Assembly (NCBI GenBank): GCA_014058105.1
Contig: JACGCM010000933.1
Span: 1,111,875-1,175,874 of the forward strand
Length of the DNA stretch: 64,000 bases
Source of the DNA: Kingdonia uniflora
Lineage: Eukaryota > Streptophyta > Magnoliopsida > Ranunculales > Circaeasteraceae
Direction of reading: 5' to 3'
Made by a program: the position numbers and the translations under genes. Under the pieces are notes generated by a model. The model did no database searches and was not told the DNA's origin. It saw only the letters and a list, made by a program, of their open reading frames with translations. How positions within the stretch are numbered: the stretch's first letter is position 1; every line of letters starts with the position of its first letter. Positions 25,701 to 39,300 of the stretch are shown here, in pieces.

Positions 25701-28700
25701 CTCCGATACATTAGATCTCATTTTTGAGAAACTTGGCTTTCGACAACTCGTTTGAGAGATTGGATCGTTTTTAAGAGTTTCATTTCGACCGACATTATGT
25801 TAGGATAGTTACGAAATAAATTGCAATACTCCCAGCTTTAATTTTTTACCAGTATGGATTTCGAACCTCTCCGATGCTTTAGATCGTATATCTGAAAAGT
25901 ATGGTTGTCGGCAAGTCGTTGTTAGGTTGGATCATTTTTAAGAGATTCGTTTCGACCAACAACATGCTTGGATAGTTTCCAAATGAATCGAAAAAGACCT
26001 AGCTTTAATTTTTGACTGGTACGGATTTCAAACCTTAACGATGCTTTAGAACGAAATTTAGAGAAGCTTGACTACTGCTAACTCGTTTGTGAGGTTGAAT
26101 CGCTTTAATGTTTTTGGTTTCGGCCGATAATATGTCAGAATAGTTACAAAATTAATCACAATACTTCCGGTTGGAATTTCTCGCCGGTACGGATTCCGCA
26201 CCTCTCCGATGCTTTAAACTTCAATTACGAGAAGCTTGGCTACTGAAAAATCATTGGTGATGTTGGATCATTTTTAAAAGTTTCGTTTTAACCGGCAACA
26301 TGCACGGATAGTTACCAAATGAATCGCAATACTCCCGGATTAAATTTTTGACCAGTACGGATTCTGATGTGTAAAATTTCTATTCTGAGAAGCTTGGTTA
26401 CCTACAACTCCTTTGATAGGTTGGATCATTTTTAAGAGTTTCTTTTCGGCCGACAACATGCTAGGATAGTTACCAAATCAATCGCAATAGTCCCGGTTTA
26501 AATTTATTACCTGTACAAAATTCGCACCTCACCGATACTTTTGATAGAAATTCAGATAAACTTGGCTACTGACAACTCGTTTACGAGGTTGAATTGGTTT
26601 TAAGAGATTCATTTCGACCGACAACATGCTTGGATAGTTGCCAAATGAATCGCAATACACCCGGCTAGAATTTTTGACCGGTACGGATATCGTACCTATC
26701 CGATGCGTTAGATCGCAATTCTAAGAAGCTTGGCTACCAAAAAGTCATTTGGGAGGCAGTATCATTTTTAAAAGTTTAGTTTTGACCGACGGCATGCTAG
26801 GATAGTTACCAAATGAATCGCAATACTTCCAGGTTTAATTTTTGACCAGTACAGATTTCACACCTCTCCGATGCTTTAGATCGCAATTATGAGAAGCATT
26901 GCTTCCGACAAATCGTATGTGAGGTTGGATCGTTTTTAAGTGTTTCATTTCGATCGACAACATGCCAGGATAGTTAGCAAATGAATTGCAATACTCCCGG
27001 TTTGAATTTTTGAATGGTTAGGATTTTTTACCTCTCCGATGCGTTTGATCGCAATTTATTGAAGCTTGGCTACTGCAACTCAATTTAAAGGTTTGATCAT
27101 TTTAAAGATTTTAGTTCTGACTGAAAACATGCAAGGATATTTACCAAAATGAATCGATATAGTCGCGGTTTAAATTTTTGACCGGTACGGATTTCGCACC
27201 TCTCCGATGCTTTAGATCGTAATTCTGAGAAGTTTGGCTAACGACAACTCGTTAGAGAGGTTGGATCATTTTTAAGAGTTTCGTTTTGACCGACAACATG
27301 TTAGGATAGTTACCAAATGAATCGCAATACTCCCAGCTTTTATTTTTGACGGATACGGATTTCAAACCTCCCTGAAGCTTTAAATCGCATTTCTGTGAAG
27401 TTTGGCTACCGGCAACTCGTTGTAAGGTTGGTTTATTTTTAAAGAGTTTAGTTTCGACCAACAACATGCTAGGATAGTTTCCAAATGAATCGAAAAAGAC
27501 CTGACTTGAATTTTGACTTGTACGAACTTCAAACCTCAACGATGCTTTAGATCACAATTCTAAGAAGCTTGGCTACTAGTAACTCGTTTGCAAGGTTGAA
27601 TCGTTTTAAGGTTTTAATTTTCGACCGATAACATGCCTGAATAGTTACCAAATGAATCACAATACTCCCGGTTTGAATTTTTTACCGGTACGGATTTCGC
27701 ACCTCACCGATAACATGCTAGAATAGTTGCCAAATCAATCGATATAGTTTTGGTTAGAATTTTTGACCTGCTCGGATTTCGGACCATACCGACGCTTTAG
27801 GTCGCAATTATGAGAAGCTTGCCTACGAACAAGTCGGTTGTGAGTTTGGATCATTTTTAAGAGTTTCGTTTCCACCGACAACATGCTAGGATAGTTTCCA
27901 AATGAATCGATATAGTCCCAGTTTGAAGTTTTGATGGTATGGATTTTGTACCTTACCGATGCTTTAAATCACAATTCTGAGAAGCTTGGCTATCGAAAAG
28001 TCATTTGATAGGCAGTATCGCTTTTAAGTGTTTAGTTTCGACCGATAACATGCTAGGATAGTTACCAAATGAATCGCAATACTCACAGTTTTAATTTTGA
28101 CCGGTAAGGAATTTATAACTCTCCGATGCGTTATATCACAATTCTAAGAAGCTTGGCTACCGACAACTCGTTTAAGAGGTTGGATCATTTTTAAGAGTTT
28201 AGGATAGTTACGAAATGAATCGTCATAGATCCGGTTAGAATTTTTGACAGGTACGGATTTCGTGCTTCTTCGATGCATTAGATCGCAATTATGATAAGCT
28301 TGGCTATCGGCAACCCGTTTGAGAGGTTAGATCATTTTTAAAAGCTTAATTTGGATCGACAACATGCTAGGATAATTACCAAATGAATCGCAATAGTACC
28401 GGCTTGAATTTTTGACCGGTACAAATTTCGCACCACATCGATGTGTTAGATCGAAATTTTGAGAAGCTTGGCTACCGACAACCCGTTTGAGAGGTTGGAT
28501 CACTTATAAGAGTTTTGGTTCGACCGAAAACATGCAAAGATAGTTACCCAATAAAACGATATTGTCCCAGTTTGATTTTCTAACTGGTACGGAATTCGTA
28601 TCTCTCCGATGCGTTAGATCGTAATTCTGATTAGCTTGACCATAGGCAACTCGTTAGAGAGGTTCGATCGTTTTTAAAAGTTTCAATTCGATCGACAACA

Positions 28701-29550
28701 TGCGAGGATAGTTAACAAATGAATCGCAATAGTACCGCCATGAATTTTTGACCGGTACAGATTTCGTACCTTACCGATGCTTTAGATTTCAATTATGAGA
28801 AGCTTGGCTATTTATAACACGTTTGAGAGGTTGGATCATTTTTATGAGTTTCTCTTTGACCGACAACATGCACAGATAGTTACCAAATGAATCGCAATAG
28901 TTTCGGTTTAAATTTTAGAACGATACAGATTTTGTACCTCACCGATACTTTAAATAGCAATTTTGTGAAGCTTGGCTACAGACAACTCGTTTGAGAGGTT
29001 GAATAGCTTTTAAGAGAATCGATTCGAGCCACAAATTTTTAGGAAAGTTACCAAATGAATTGCGAAACTCCCGGTTTGAATTTTTGACCGGTACGGATTT
29101 CGTACCTCTCCGATGCGTTAGATCGTAATTTTGAGAAGTTTGGCTATCGACAACTCTTTTGAGAGGTTGGATCATTTTTAAAAGTTTCGTTTCGATTGAC
29201 AACATGCTAGGATAGTTACCAAATGAATCGCAACAGTACATGGCTTAATTTTGGACTGGTACAGATTTTGTACCTCACCGATTCTTTAGATTGCAATTCT
29301 GTGAAGCTTGGTTACTGGCAACTTGTTTGAGAGGTTGGATCATTTTTAAGAGTTTCGTTATGACCGAAAGCATGCAAGGATATTTTCCAAATGAATCGCA
29401 ATGCTCCCCGTTTGACTTTTTTACCGGTACGGATTTCGTACCTTTCTGATGCGTTATATCGCAATTTTGAGAAGCTTGGCTACCGACAACTCGTTTTATA
29501 GGTTGGATCATTTTTAAGAGTTTCTTTTCGACCAACAACATGCTAGGATA
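22719..29550. repeat. Satellite with closely spaced Q and R variants
   Basis: Q at 22719, 24685 and 27163; R at 23041, 25996 and 27498. In two pairs Q to R is only about 322-335 bp instead of about 670, and U is absent, as if the two monomers holding U had been removed. Private deletions lie near 24378 (about 120 bp), 24845 (about 27 bp) and 28198 (about 22 bp). No non-satellite sequence seen. Confidence 0.6.
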
Positions 29551-31240
29551 GTTACCAAATCAATCGCAATAGTTTCAATTTGAATTTCTAACTGGTACAG
29601 ATTTCGTACCTCACCGATACTTTTGATAGCAATTTAGATAAACTTGGCTACTGACAACTCGTTTGCGAGGTTGAATCATTTTTAAGAGATTTGTTTCGAC
29701 CAACAACAAGCTAGGATAGATACAAAATGAATCGCAATACTCCCAGTTTAAATTTTTGACTGGTACGGATTTCGTATCTATCCGATGTGTTAAATCACAA
29801 TTCTGAGAAGCTTGGCTACCGAAAAGTCGTCTGAAAGGTAGTATCATTTTTAGGAGTTTCGTTTTGACCGACAGCATGCTAGGATAGTTACCAAATGAAT
29901 CACAATACTTCCAGATTTAATTTTTGACTGGTACAGATTTCACACCTCTCCGATGCTTTAAAACGCAATTATGAGAAGCATTGCTTCCGACAAATCGTTT
30001 GTGTGGTTGGATCATTTTTAAGAGGTTTGTTTCGATCGACAACATGCTCGGATAGTTTCCAAATGAATTGCAATACTCGCGGTTTGAATTTTTGAACGGA
30101 TAGTATTTTGTACCTCTCCGATGCGTTTGATCGCAATTTTGAGAAGCTTGCTTCCCGCAACTTAATTGAGAGGTCAGATCATTTTAAAGATTTTCGCTCC
30201 GAATAAAAATATGCAAGAATATTTACCAAAATGAATCAAAATAGTCGCGGTTTGAATTTTTGACAGGTACGGATTTTGTACCTCTCCGATACGTTAGATC
30301 GTAATTCTGAGAAGCTTGGCTAACGACAACTCGTTCGAGAGGTAGAATCATTTTAAAGAGTTTTGTTTTGACCGACAACATGTAAGGATAATTACAAAAT
30401 CAATCGCAATAGTCTCGGTTTGAATTTTTGACCGGTATAGATTTCATACCTCACCGATACTATTGATAGCAATTCAGATAAACTTGGCTACTGACAACTC
30501 GTTCGCGAGGCTGAATCATTTTTAAGAGATTCGGTTCGACCGACAACATGCTAGGATAGTTACCAAATGAATCGCAATACTCCTGATTTAAATTTTTGAC
30601 TTGTACGTATTTCGCATCTATCTTATGCGTTAGATCGTAATTCTGAGAAGCTTGGCTACCGAAAAGTCGTTTGGGAGGAAGTATCATTTTTAGGAGTTAC
30701 GTTTTGACCGACAACATGCAAGGATATTTACCAAATGAATCGAAATACTTCCAGATTTAATTTTTGACTGGTACAGATTTCACACCCCTCCGATGCTTTA
30801 GAACGCAATTATGAGAAGCATTGCTTCCCACAAATCGTTTGTAAGGTTGGATCGTTTTTAAGAGGTTCATTTCGATCGACAACATGCTAGGATAGTTTCC
30901 AAATGAATTGCAATTCTCCCGATTTTATTTTTTGAACGGTTAGTATTTTGTACCTCTCCGATGCGTTTGATCGCAATTTTGATAAACTTGCCTCCCGCAA
31001 CTCAATTGGGAGGTTGGATCATTTTAAATATTTTTTCGTTCCGACTGAAAACATGCAAGGATATTTACCAAAATGAATCAAGATAGTCGCGGTTTGAATT
31101 ATTGACCGGTACGTATTTCGTACCTCTTCGATGCGTTAGATCGCAATTCTGAAAAGCTTGGCTAACGACAACTCGTTTGAGAGGTAGGATATTTTTTAAG
31201 AGTTTCGCTTCGACCGACAACATGTTAGGATAGTTACCAA
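29550..31240. repeat. Tandem duplication of a five-monomer unit (845 bp)
   Basis: 29550-30395 and 30395-31240 match at an offset of 843-846 bp. Shared rare variants include ACGCAATTATGAGAAGCATTG (19-20 bases of it), TAGTATTTTGTACC, TTTTTAAGAGGTT and a Q version with AATCAA in place of AATCGA. A related copy lies at about 26480-27300. Confidence 0.75.
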
Positions 31241-33495
31241 ATCAATCAGAATACTCCCATTTTTTTTATTTCTGACCGGTATGGATTTCGAACCTCTCCG
31301 AAGCTTTAGATCACATTTCTGTAAAGTTTGGCTACCGGCAAGTCGTTGTAAGGGTGGTTTATTTTTAAGTGTTTCGTTTCAACCAACAGCATGCAAGGAT
31401 AGTTTCCAAATGAATAAAAAAAGACCTGGCTTGAATTTTTGACTGGTACTAATTTTAAACCTCCACGATGCTTTAGATCGTAATTCTGAGAAGCATGGCT
31501 ACTGACAACTCGTTTGTGAGGTTGAATCGTTATAAGGTGTTTCGTTTCGATCGATAACATTCTAGAATAGTTACCAAATTAATCACAATACTCCCGGCTA
31601 GAATTTTTCACCGGTACGGATTTCGCACCTCACCGATAACATGCTAGGATAGTTGCCAAATCATTCGATATAGTCCCAGTTTGAATTTTTGAACCTCCCG
31701 AATTTCGTACCATACCGATGCTTTAGGTCACAATTATGAAATGCTTTGATACGGAAAAGTCGCTTGTGAGTTTGGATCGTTTTTAAGAGTTTTGTTTTGA
31801 CCGACAACATGCTAGGATAGTTTCCAAATGAATCGATATAGCCCCAGTTTCAATTTTTGATGGTACGGATTTCGTACCGTACCGATGCTTTAGATCACAA
31901 TTCTGAGAAGCTTGGCTATCGAAAAGTCGTTTGATAGGTAGTATCGTTTTTACGAGTTTAGTTTCGACCGACAACATGCTAGGATAGTTACCAAATGAAT
32001 CGCAATACTCTCAGTTTTAATTTTTGACCGGTAAGGGATTTATACCTCTCCGATGCGTTATATAGCAATTCTAAGAAGCTTGGCTACCGACAACTCGTTT
32101 AAGTGGTTGGATCATTTTTAAGTTCGCTTCAACCGACAACATGCTAGGATACCAAATGAATCGTTATATTTCTGGTTTGAATTTTTGACCGGTACCAATT
32201 TCACACCTCTCCGATGCATTAGATAGTAATTATCGTTATAGTTCCGGTTTGAATTTTGGACCGGTACGGATTTCGTACCTCTCTGATGCATTAGATCACA
32301 ATTATGAAAAGCTTGGCTATCGACAAATCGCTTGAGAGGTTTGATCCTTTTTAAAAGCTTAATTTGGATTGATAACATGCTAGGATAGTTACCAAATGAA
32401 TCGCAATAATACTAATATTGGAATTTTTGAGCGGTACGGATTTTCGTACCTCACCGATGTGTTAGATCGCAATTCTAAGAATATTAGCTACGGACAACTC
32501 TTTTGAGAGGTTAGATCACTTATAACAGTTTTGTTTTGATTGACAACCTGCTAGGATAGTTACCCAATGAATCGATATAGTCCCGGTTTGAATTTTTGAC
32601 CGGTACGGATTTCTTATCTCTCCGATGCGTTAGATCGCAATTCAGATTAGCTTGGCTATAGGCAACTCGTTAGAGATATTGGATCATTTTTAAAAGTTTC
32701 AATTCGATCGACAACATGCTAGGATAGTTTGCAAATGAATCACAATAGTACCGGCTTGAATTTTTGACCGGTACGGATTTCGTACCTCACCGATGCTTTA
32801 AATTTCAATTATGAGAAGCTTGGCTATTGACAACTTGTTTAAAAGGTTAGATCATTTCTATGAGTTTTGCTTTGGCTCACAACATGCAAAGATAGTTACC
32901 AAATAAATCGCAATAGTTTCGGTTTGAATTTTTGACCGATATAGATTTCGTACCTCACCGATACTTTAAATAGCAATTTTATGAAGCTTGGTTACTGAAA
33001 ACTCGTTTGTGAGGCTGAATAGTTTTTAAGAGATTCGTTTCGACCGACAACATTCTAGAAAAGTTACCAAATGAATTGCAATATTCCCGTTTAAAATTTT
33101 GACCGGTATGGATTTCGTACCTCTCTGATGCGTTAGATTGAAATTCTGAGAAGCTTGGCTATCGACAACTCGTTTGGGAGGCTGGATCATTTTTAAAATT
33201 TTAGTTTCGATTGACAACATGCTAGGATAGTTACCAAATGAATCGCAATAGTACATGTTTGAATTTTTGACCGGTACGGATTTCATACCTCACCGATTAT
33301 TTAGATTGCAATTCTGAGAAGCTTGGTTACTGGGAACTCATTTGAGAGGTTGGATCATTTTTAAGAGTTTCGTTTCGACCGACAACATGTTAGTATAGTT
33401 AACAAATGAATCGCAATACTCCCAGCTTTAATTTTATACTGGAATGGATTTCGTACCTCACCGATGCTTTAGATCGTATTTCATAGAAGTTTGGC
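31200..33495. repeat. 2.83-kb higher-order unit, copy 1
   Basis: Aligns with 34035-36330 at an offset of 2830-2838 bp, about 16.9 monomers. Shared marks, in order: R at 31422, the 86-bp-deleted monomer at 31636, the 96-bp-deleted monomer near 32230, and a monomer with CATTCTAG-AAAGTTACC at 33052 followed by a shortened CCCGTTT. Confidence 0.8.
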
Positions 33496-34034
33496 TACCG
33501 ACAACTCGTTTGAGAGGTTGAATAATTTTTAAGAGTTTTTTTCGACCGACAACATGCTAAGATAGTTACTAAATCAATCGATTTCGTCCCGGTTTGAATT
33601 TTTGACCCGCTCGGATTTCTTACCATACTGATGCTTTAGGTCGCAATTATGAGAAGCTTGGCTACGGACAAGTCGTTTGTGAGTTTGGATCATTTTAAGA
33701 GTTTCGTTTCGACCGACAACATGCTTGGATAGTTTCCAAATAAATTGATATAGTCCCAGTTTGAATTTTTGATAGTACGGATTTGGCACTCTGCGATGCT
33801 TTAGATTGAATTTCTGATAAGCATGGCTATTGACAACTCGTTTGAGAGGTTGGATCATTTTTAAAAGTTTTGTTTTGATTAACAACATGCTAGGAAAGTT
33901 ACCAAATGAATCGCAATAATACCGGCTTGAATTTTTGACCGATACAGATATCGTACCTCGTCGGTACTTTTGATAGCAATTCTGATAAACTTGGCTATTG
34001 ACAACTCGCTTGAGAGGTTGGATCATTTTTATAA

Positions 34035-36330
34035 GGTTCGATTCGACCGACAACATGTTAGGATAGTTACCAAATGAATCGTAATACTCCCAGCTTTATA
34101 TTTTTGACCGGTATTGATATTGAACCTATACGAAGCTTTAGATCACATTTCTGTGAAGTTTGGCTACCGGCAAGTCGTTGTAAGGTTGGTTTATTTTTAA
34201 GAGTTTCGTTTCGACCAACAACATGAAAGGATTGTTTCCAAATGAATCGAAAAAGACCTGGCTTGAATTTTTGACTGATACAGATTTCAAAACTCAACGA
34301 CGCTTTAGATCACAATTCTGGGAAGCATGGCTACTGACAACTCGTTTGTGAGGTTGAATCGTTTTAAAGTGTTTCCTTTCGACCGATAACATGCCAGAAT
34401 AGTTACCAAATAAATCACAATACTCCCGGTTAAAATTTTTCACCGCTACGGATTTTGCACCTCACCGATAACATGCTAGGATAGTTGCCAAATCAATCGA
34501 TATAGTCCCGGTTTGAATTTTTGACCCGCTCGGATTTCGTACCATACCGATGCTTTAGGTCGCAATTATGAGAAGCTTGGATATGAACAAGTCGTTTGTG
34601 AGTTTGGATCATTTTTAAGAGTTCGTTTAGACCGACAACATGCTAGGATAGTTTCCAAATGAATCGATATAGTCCCAGTTTGAATTTTTGATGGTACGGA
34701 TTTCGTACCTTACCGATGCTTTAGATTATAATTTTGAGAAACTTGGCTATTGTAAAGTCGTTTGATAGGTAGTATCGTTTTTAAGAGTTTAGTTTGGACC
34801 GACTACATGCTAGGATAGTTACCAACTGAATCGCAATACTCCCTATTTTAATTTTTGACCAGCAAGGAATTTATACCACTCCGATATGATATATAGCAAT
34901 TCTAAGAAGCTTGGCTACCGACAACTAGCTTAAGAGGTCGGATCATTTTTAAGAGTCTCGCTTCAACCAACAACATGCTAGGATAGTCACCAAATGAATC
35001 GTTATAGTTTCGGTTTAAATTTTTGACCGGTACCGATTACGCACCTCTCAGATGCATTAGATAGAAATTATCGTTATAGTTTCGGTTTGAATTTTTGACC
35101 AGTACGGATTTCGCACTTCTGCGATGTATTAGATCGCAATTATGATAAGCATGGCTATCGGCAACTCGTTTGAGTGGTTTGATTATTTTTTAAAGCTTAA
35201 TTTGGATTGACAGCATGCTAGGATAGTTACCAAATGAATCGCAATAATACCAGTTGGAATTTTTGAGCGATACGGATTTCGTACCTCACCGAAGTGTTTG
35301 ATCGCAATTCTAAGAAGCTTGGCTACGGACAACTCGTTTGGGAGGCTGGATCACTTATAAGAGTTTCGTTTCGACCGACAACCTGCTAGGATAGTTACCC
35401 AATGAATCGATATATTCCCGATTTGAATTTTTGACCGGTACGTATTTCGTATCTCTCCGATGCGTTTGATCGCAATTAATATTAGCTTGGCTATAGGCAA
35501 CTCGTTAGAGATTTTGGATCATTTTTAAAAGTTCCAATTCGATTGACAACATGCTAGGATAGTTAGCAAATGAATCGCAATTGTAACGGCTTGAATTTTT
35601 GACCGGTACGGATTTCGTACCTCACCGATGCTTTAGATTTCAATTATGAGAAGCTTGGCTATTGACAACTCGTATAAGAGGTTGGATCATTTCTATGAGT
35701 TTTTCTTTGACCAACAACATGCAAGGATTGTTACCAAATGAATCGCAATACTTTCGGTTTGAATTTTTGACCAATATAGATTTCGTACCTCACGGATACT
35801 TTAAATAACAATTTTATGAAGCTTGGCTACTGACAACTCGTTTGAGAGGTTGAATAGTTTTTAAGAGATTCGTTTCGACCGAAAACATTCTAGGAAAGTT
35901 ACCAAATGAATTGCAATACTCCCGTTTGAATTTTTGACCGGTACGGATTTCGTACCTCTCTGATGCGTTGGATCGCAATTCTGAGAAGCTTGGCTATCGA
36001 CAACTCGTTTATGAGGTTGGATAATTTTTAAAAGTTTTGTTTCGATTAACAACATGCTAGGATAGTTACCAAATGAATCGCAATAGTACATGCTTGAATT
36101 TTTGACCGGTACGGATTTCGTACCTCACCGATTATTTAGATCGTAATTCTGTGAAGCTTGGTAACTGGCAACTCGTTTGAGAGGTTGGATCATTTTTAAG
36201 AGTTTCGTTTCAACCTTCAACATCTTAGGATAGTTACCAAATGAATCGCAATACTCCCAGCTTTAATTTTTTGCCTGTATGGATTTTGTACCTCACCGAT
36301 GCTTTAAATCGTATTTCTTAGAAGTTTGGC
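34035..36330. repeat. 2.83-kb higher-order unit, copy 2
   Basis: Second copy of the preceding unit: R at 34254, 86-bp deletion at 34466, 96-bp deletion near 35070, CATTCTAGGAAAG at 35886. The last 460 bp recur once more at about 37965-38420. Copies differ at many single bases, so the duplication is old. Confidence 0.8.
35940..35956. other. Example of the dyad present in most monomers
   Basis: GGTACG-GATTT-CGTACC is a perfect 6-bp inverted repeat with a 5-nt loop. It lies at the right end of the monomer and is kept, with one or two changes, in a large share of copies across the array. In the U variant it is also present. It may form a small cruciform; any role in chromatin is inference. Confidence 0.6.
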
Positions 36331-39300
36331 TACCGGCAAGTCGTTGTTAGGCTGGATCATTTTTAAGAGTTTCGTTTCAACCAACAACATGCTAGGATAG
36401 TTTCTAAACGAATCAAAAAAGACCTGGCTTGAATTTTTAGCTGGTACAGATTTTGAACATCAACGATGCTTTAGATCAAATTTCTAAGAAGCTTGGCTAC
36501 TGACAACTCGTTTGTGAGGTTAAATCACTTTAAAGTGTTTCATTTTGACCGATAACATGCCAAAATAGTTTCCAAATAAATTGCAATACTCCCAGTTTGA
36601 ATTTCTTACCGTTACGGATTTCGTACCTCTTCGATTCTTTAAATTACAATTACGAGAAGCTTGGCTACTGAAAAATCATTGGTGAGGTTGGATAATTTTT
36701 AAATGTTTCGTTTCGACTGACAACATGCTTATATAGTTACCAAGTGATTCGCAATACTTCCTGTTTAAATTTTTGACCAGTACGGATTCCGATTTGTTAG
36801 ATTGCAATTCTGAGAAGCTTGGCTACCGACAACTCGTTTGATAGGTTGGATCATTTTTAAGAGTTTCTTTTCGGCCGACAACATGCTAGGATAGTTACCA
36901 AATCAATTGATTTAATCCCGGTTTGAATTTTTGACCCGCTCGGACTTCGTACCATACCGATGCTTTAGATCGCAATTTTGAGAAGCTTGGCTACGGACAA
37001 GTCGTTTGTGATTTTGGATCATTTTTAAAAGTTTCATTTCGACCGACAGCATGCTTGGATAGTTTCCAAATAAATCGATATAGTCCTAGTTTGAATTTTT
37101 GATGGTTCGGATTTGGCACCTCTCCGATGCGTTAGATCGCTATTCTGAGAAGCATGGCTATCGACAACTCGTTTGAGAGGCTGGATTATTTTTAAAAGTT
37201 TTGTTTCGATTTACAATATGCTAGGAAAGTTACCAAGTGAATCGCAATAGTACCGGTTTAAAATTTTGACCGGAGCGAATTTCGTACCTCTCCGATGCGT
37301 TAGATCGCAATTTTGAGAAGCTTGGCTAACGACAACTCGCTTGAGTGGTTGGATCATTTTTAAGAGTTTCGTTTCGACCGACAACATGTTAGGATAGTCA
37401 CCAAATAAATCACAGTACTCCCAGCTTTATATTTTTGACCGGTATCGATTTCGATCCTCTCCGAAGCTTTAGATCGCATTTCTGTGAAGTTTGGCTACCG
37501 GCAAGTCGTTGTAAGGTTGGTTTATTTTTAAGAGTTTTGTTTCGACCAACAACAAGCAAGGATAGCTTCCAATTGAATCGAAAGGGACCTGGCTTGAATT
37601 TTTGACTAGTACGGATATCAAACATCAACGATGCTTTAGATCGAAATTCTGAGAACCATGAATACTGACAACTCGTTTTTGAGGTTGAATTGTTTTAAGG
37701 TGTTTCGTTTCGACCGATAACAGGCCAGAATAGTTACCAAATTAATCACAATACTCCCGGTTGGAATTTTTCACTGTTACGGATTTCGCACCTAACCGAC
37801 AACATGCTAGGATGCTAGGATAGTTGTCTAATCAATCGATATAGTACCGGCTTGAATTTTCGACCCGCTCGAAATTCTTACCATACCGATGCTTTCGGTC
37901 GCAATTATGAGAAGCTTGGATACAGAAAAGTCATTTGTGAGTTTGGATCATTTTTAAGAGTTTCGTTTCGACCGACAACATTCTAGGAAAGTTACCAAAT
38001 GAATTGCGATACTTCCGTTTGAATTTTTGACCGGTATTGATTTCGTACCTCTCTGATGCGTTAGATCGCAATTCTGGGAAGCTTGGCTATCGACAAATCG
38101 TATGGGAGGTTGGATCATTTTTAAAAGTTTTATTTCGATTGTCAACATGCTTGGATAGTTACCAAATGAATCACAATAGTACATGTTTGAATTTTTGACC
38201 GGTACGGATTTCGTACCTCACCGATTATTTAGATTGCAATTCCAAGAAGCTTGGTTACTGGCAACTCGTTTGAGAGGTTGGATCACTTTTAAGAGTTTCA
38301 TTTCGACCGACAACATGTTAAGATAGTTACCAAATGAATCGCAATACTCCCAGCTTAAATTTTTTACCGGTAAGGATTTCGTACCTCACCGATGCTTTAG
38401 ATTGTATTTCTTAGAAGTTTGGTTACCGGCAAGTCGTTGTTAGGTTGGATCGTTTTTATGACTTTTACTTCGACCAACAACATGCAAGGATAGTTTCCAA
38501 ATGAATCCAAAAGACCTGGCTTGAATTTTAGATTGGTACGGATTTCAAACCTCAACGATGCATTAGATCGCAATTCTGAGAAGCTTGGCTACTGACAACT
38601 CGTTTGTGAGGTTGAATAATTTTAAAATGTTTTGTTTCGGCCGATAACATGTAGAATAGTTACCAAATGAATCACAATAATCCTAGCTTGAATTTTTCGC
38701 CGGTACGGATTTCGCACCTCTCCGTTGCTTTAAATCGTAATTACGTGAAGCTTGGTTGCCGACAAATCATTTATGTGGTCGGATCATTTTTAAAAGTTTC
38801 GTTTCGACCGGCAACATGCTAGGATAGTTAACTAATGAATCTCAATACTCCAGGTTTATATTTTTGACCGGTACGGATTCCGATATGTTAGATCGTATTT
38901 CTGAGAAGTTTGGCAACCGACAACTCGATTGATAGGTTGGATCATTTTTAAAAGTTTTGCTTCGACCGACAATATGATAGGATAGTTACCAAATGAATCG
39001 TTATAGTCCCGGTTTTAATTTTTGACCGGTACGGATTTCGTATCTCTTCGATGCGTTAGATCGCAATTCTGATAAGCTTTGTAATAGGCAACTCGTTAGA
39101 AAGTTTGGATCATTTTTAAAAGTTTAATTTCGATTGAGAACATGCTAGGATAATTAACAAATGAATCGCAAAAGTACTGGTTTGAATTTTTGACCGGCAC
39201 GGATTTTGTACCTCACTGATGCTTTAGATTTTAATTCAGAGAGGCTTGGCTACCGACAACTCGTTTGAGAGGTTGGATCATTTTTAAGAGTTATATTTCA

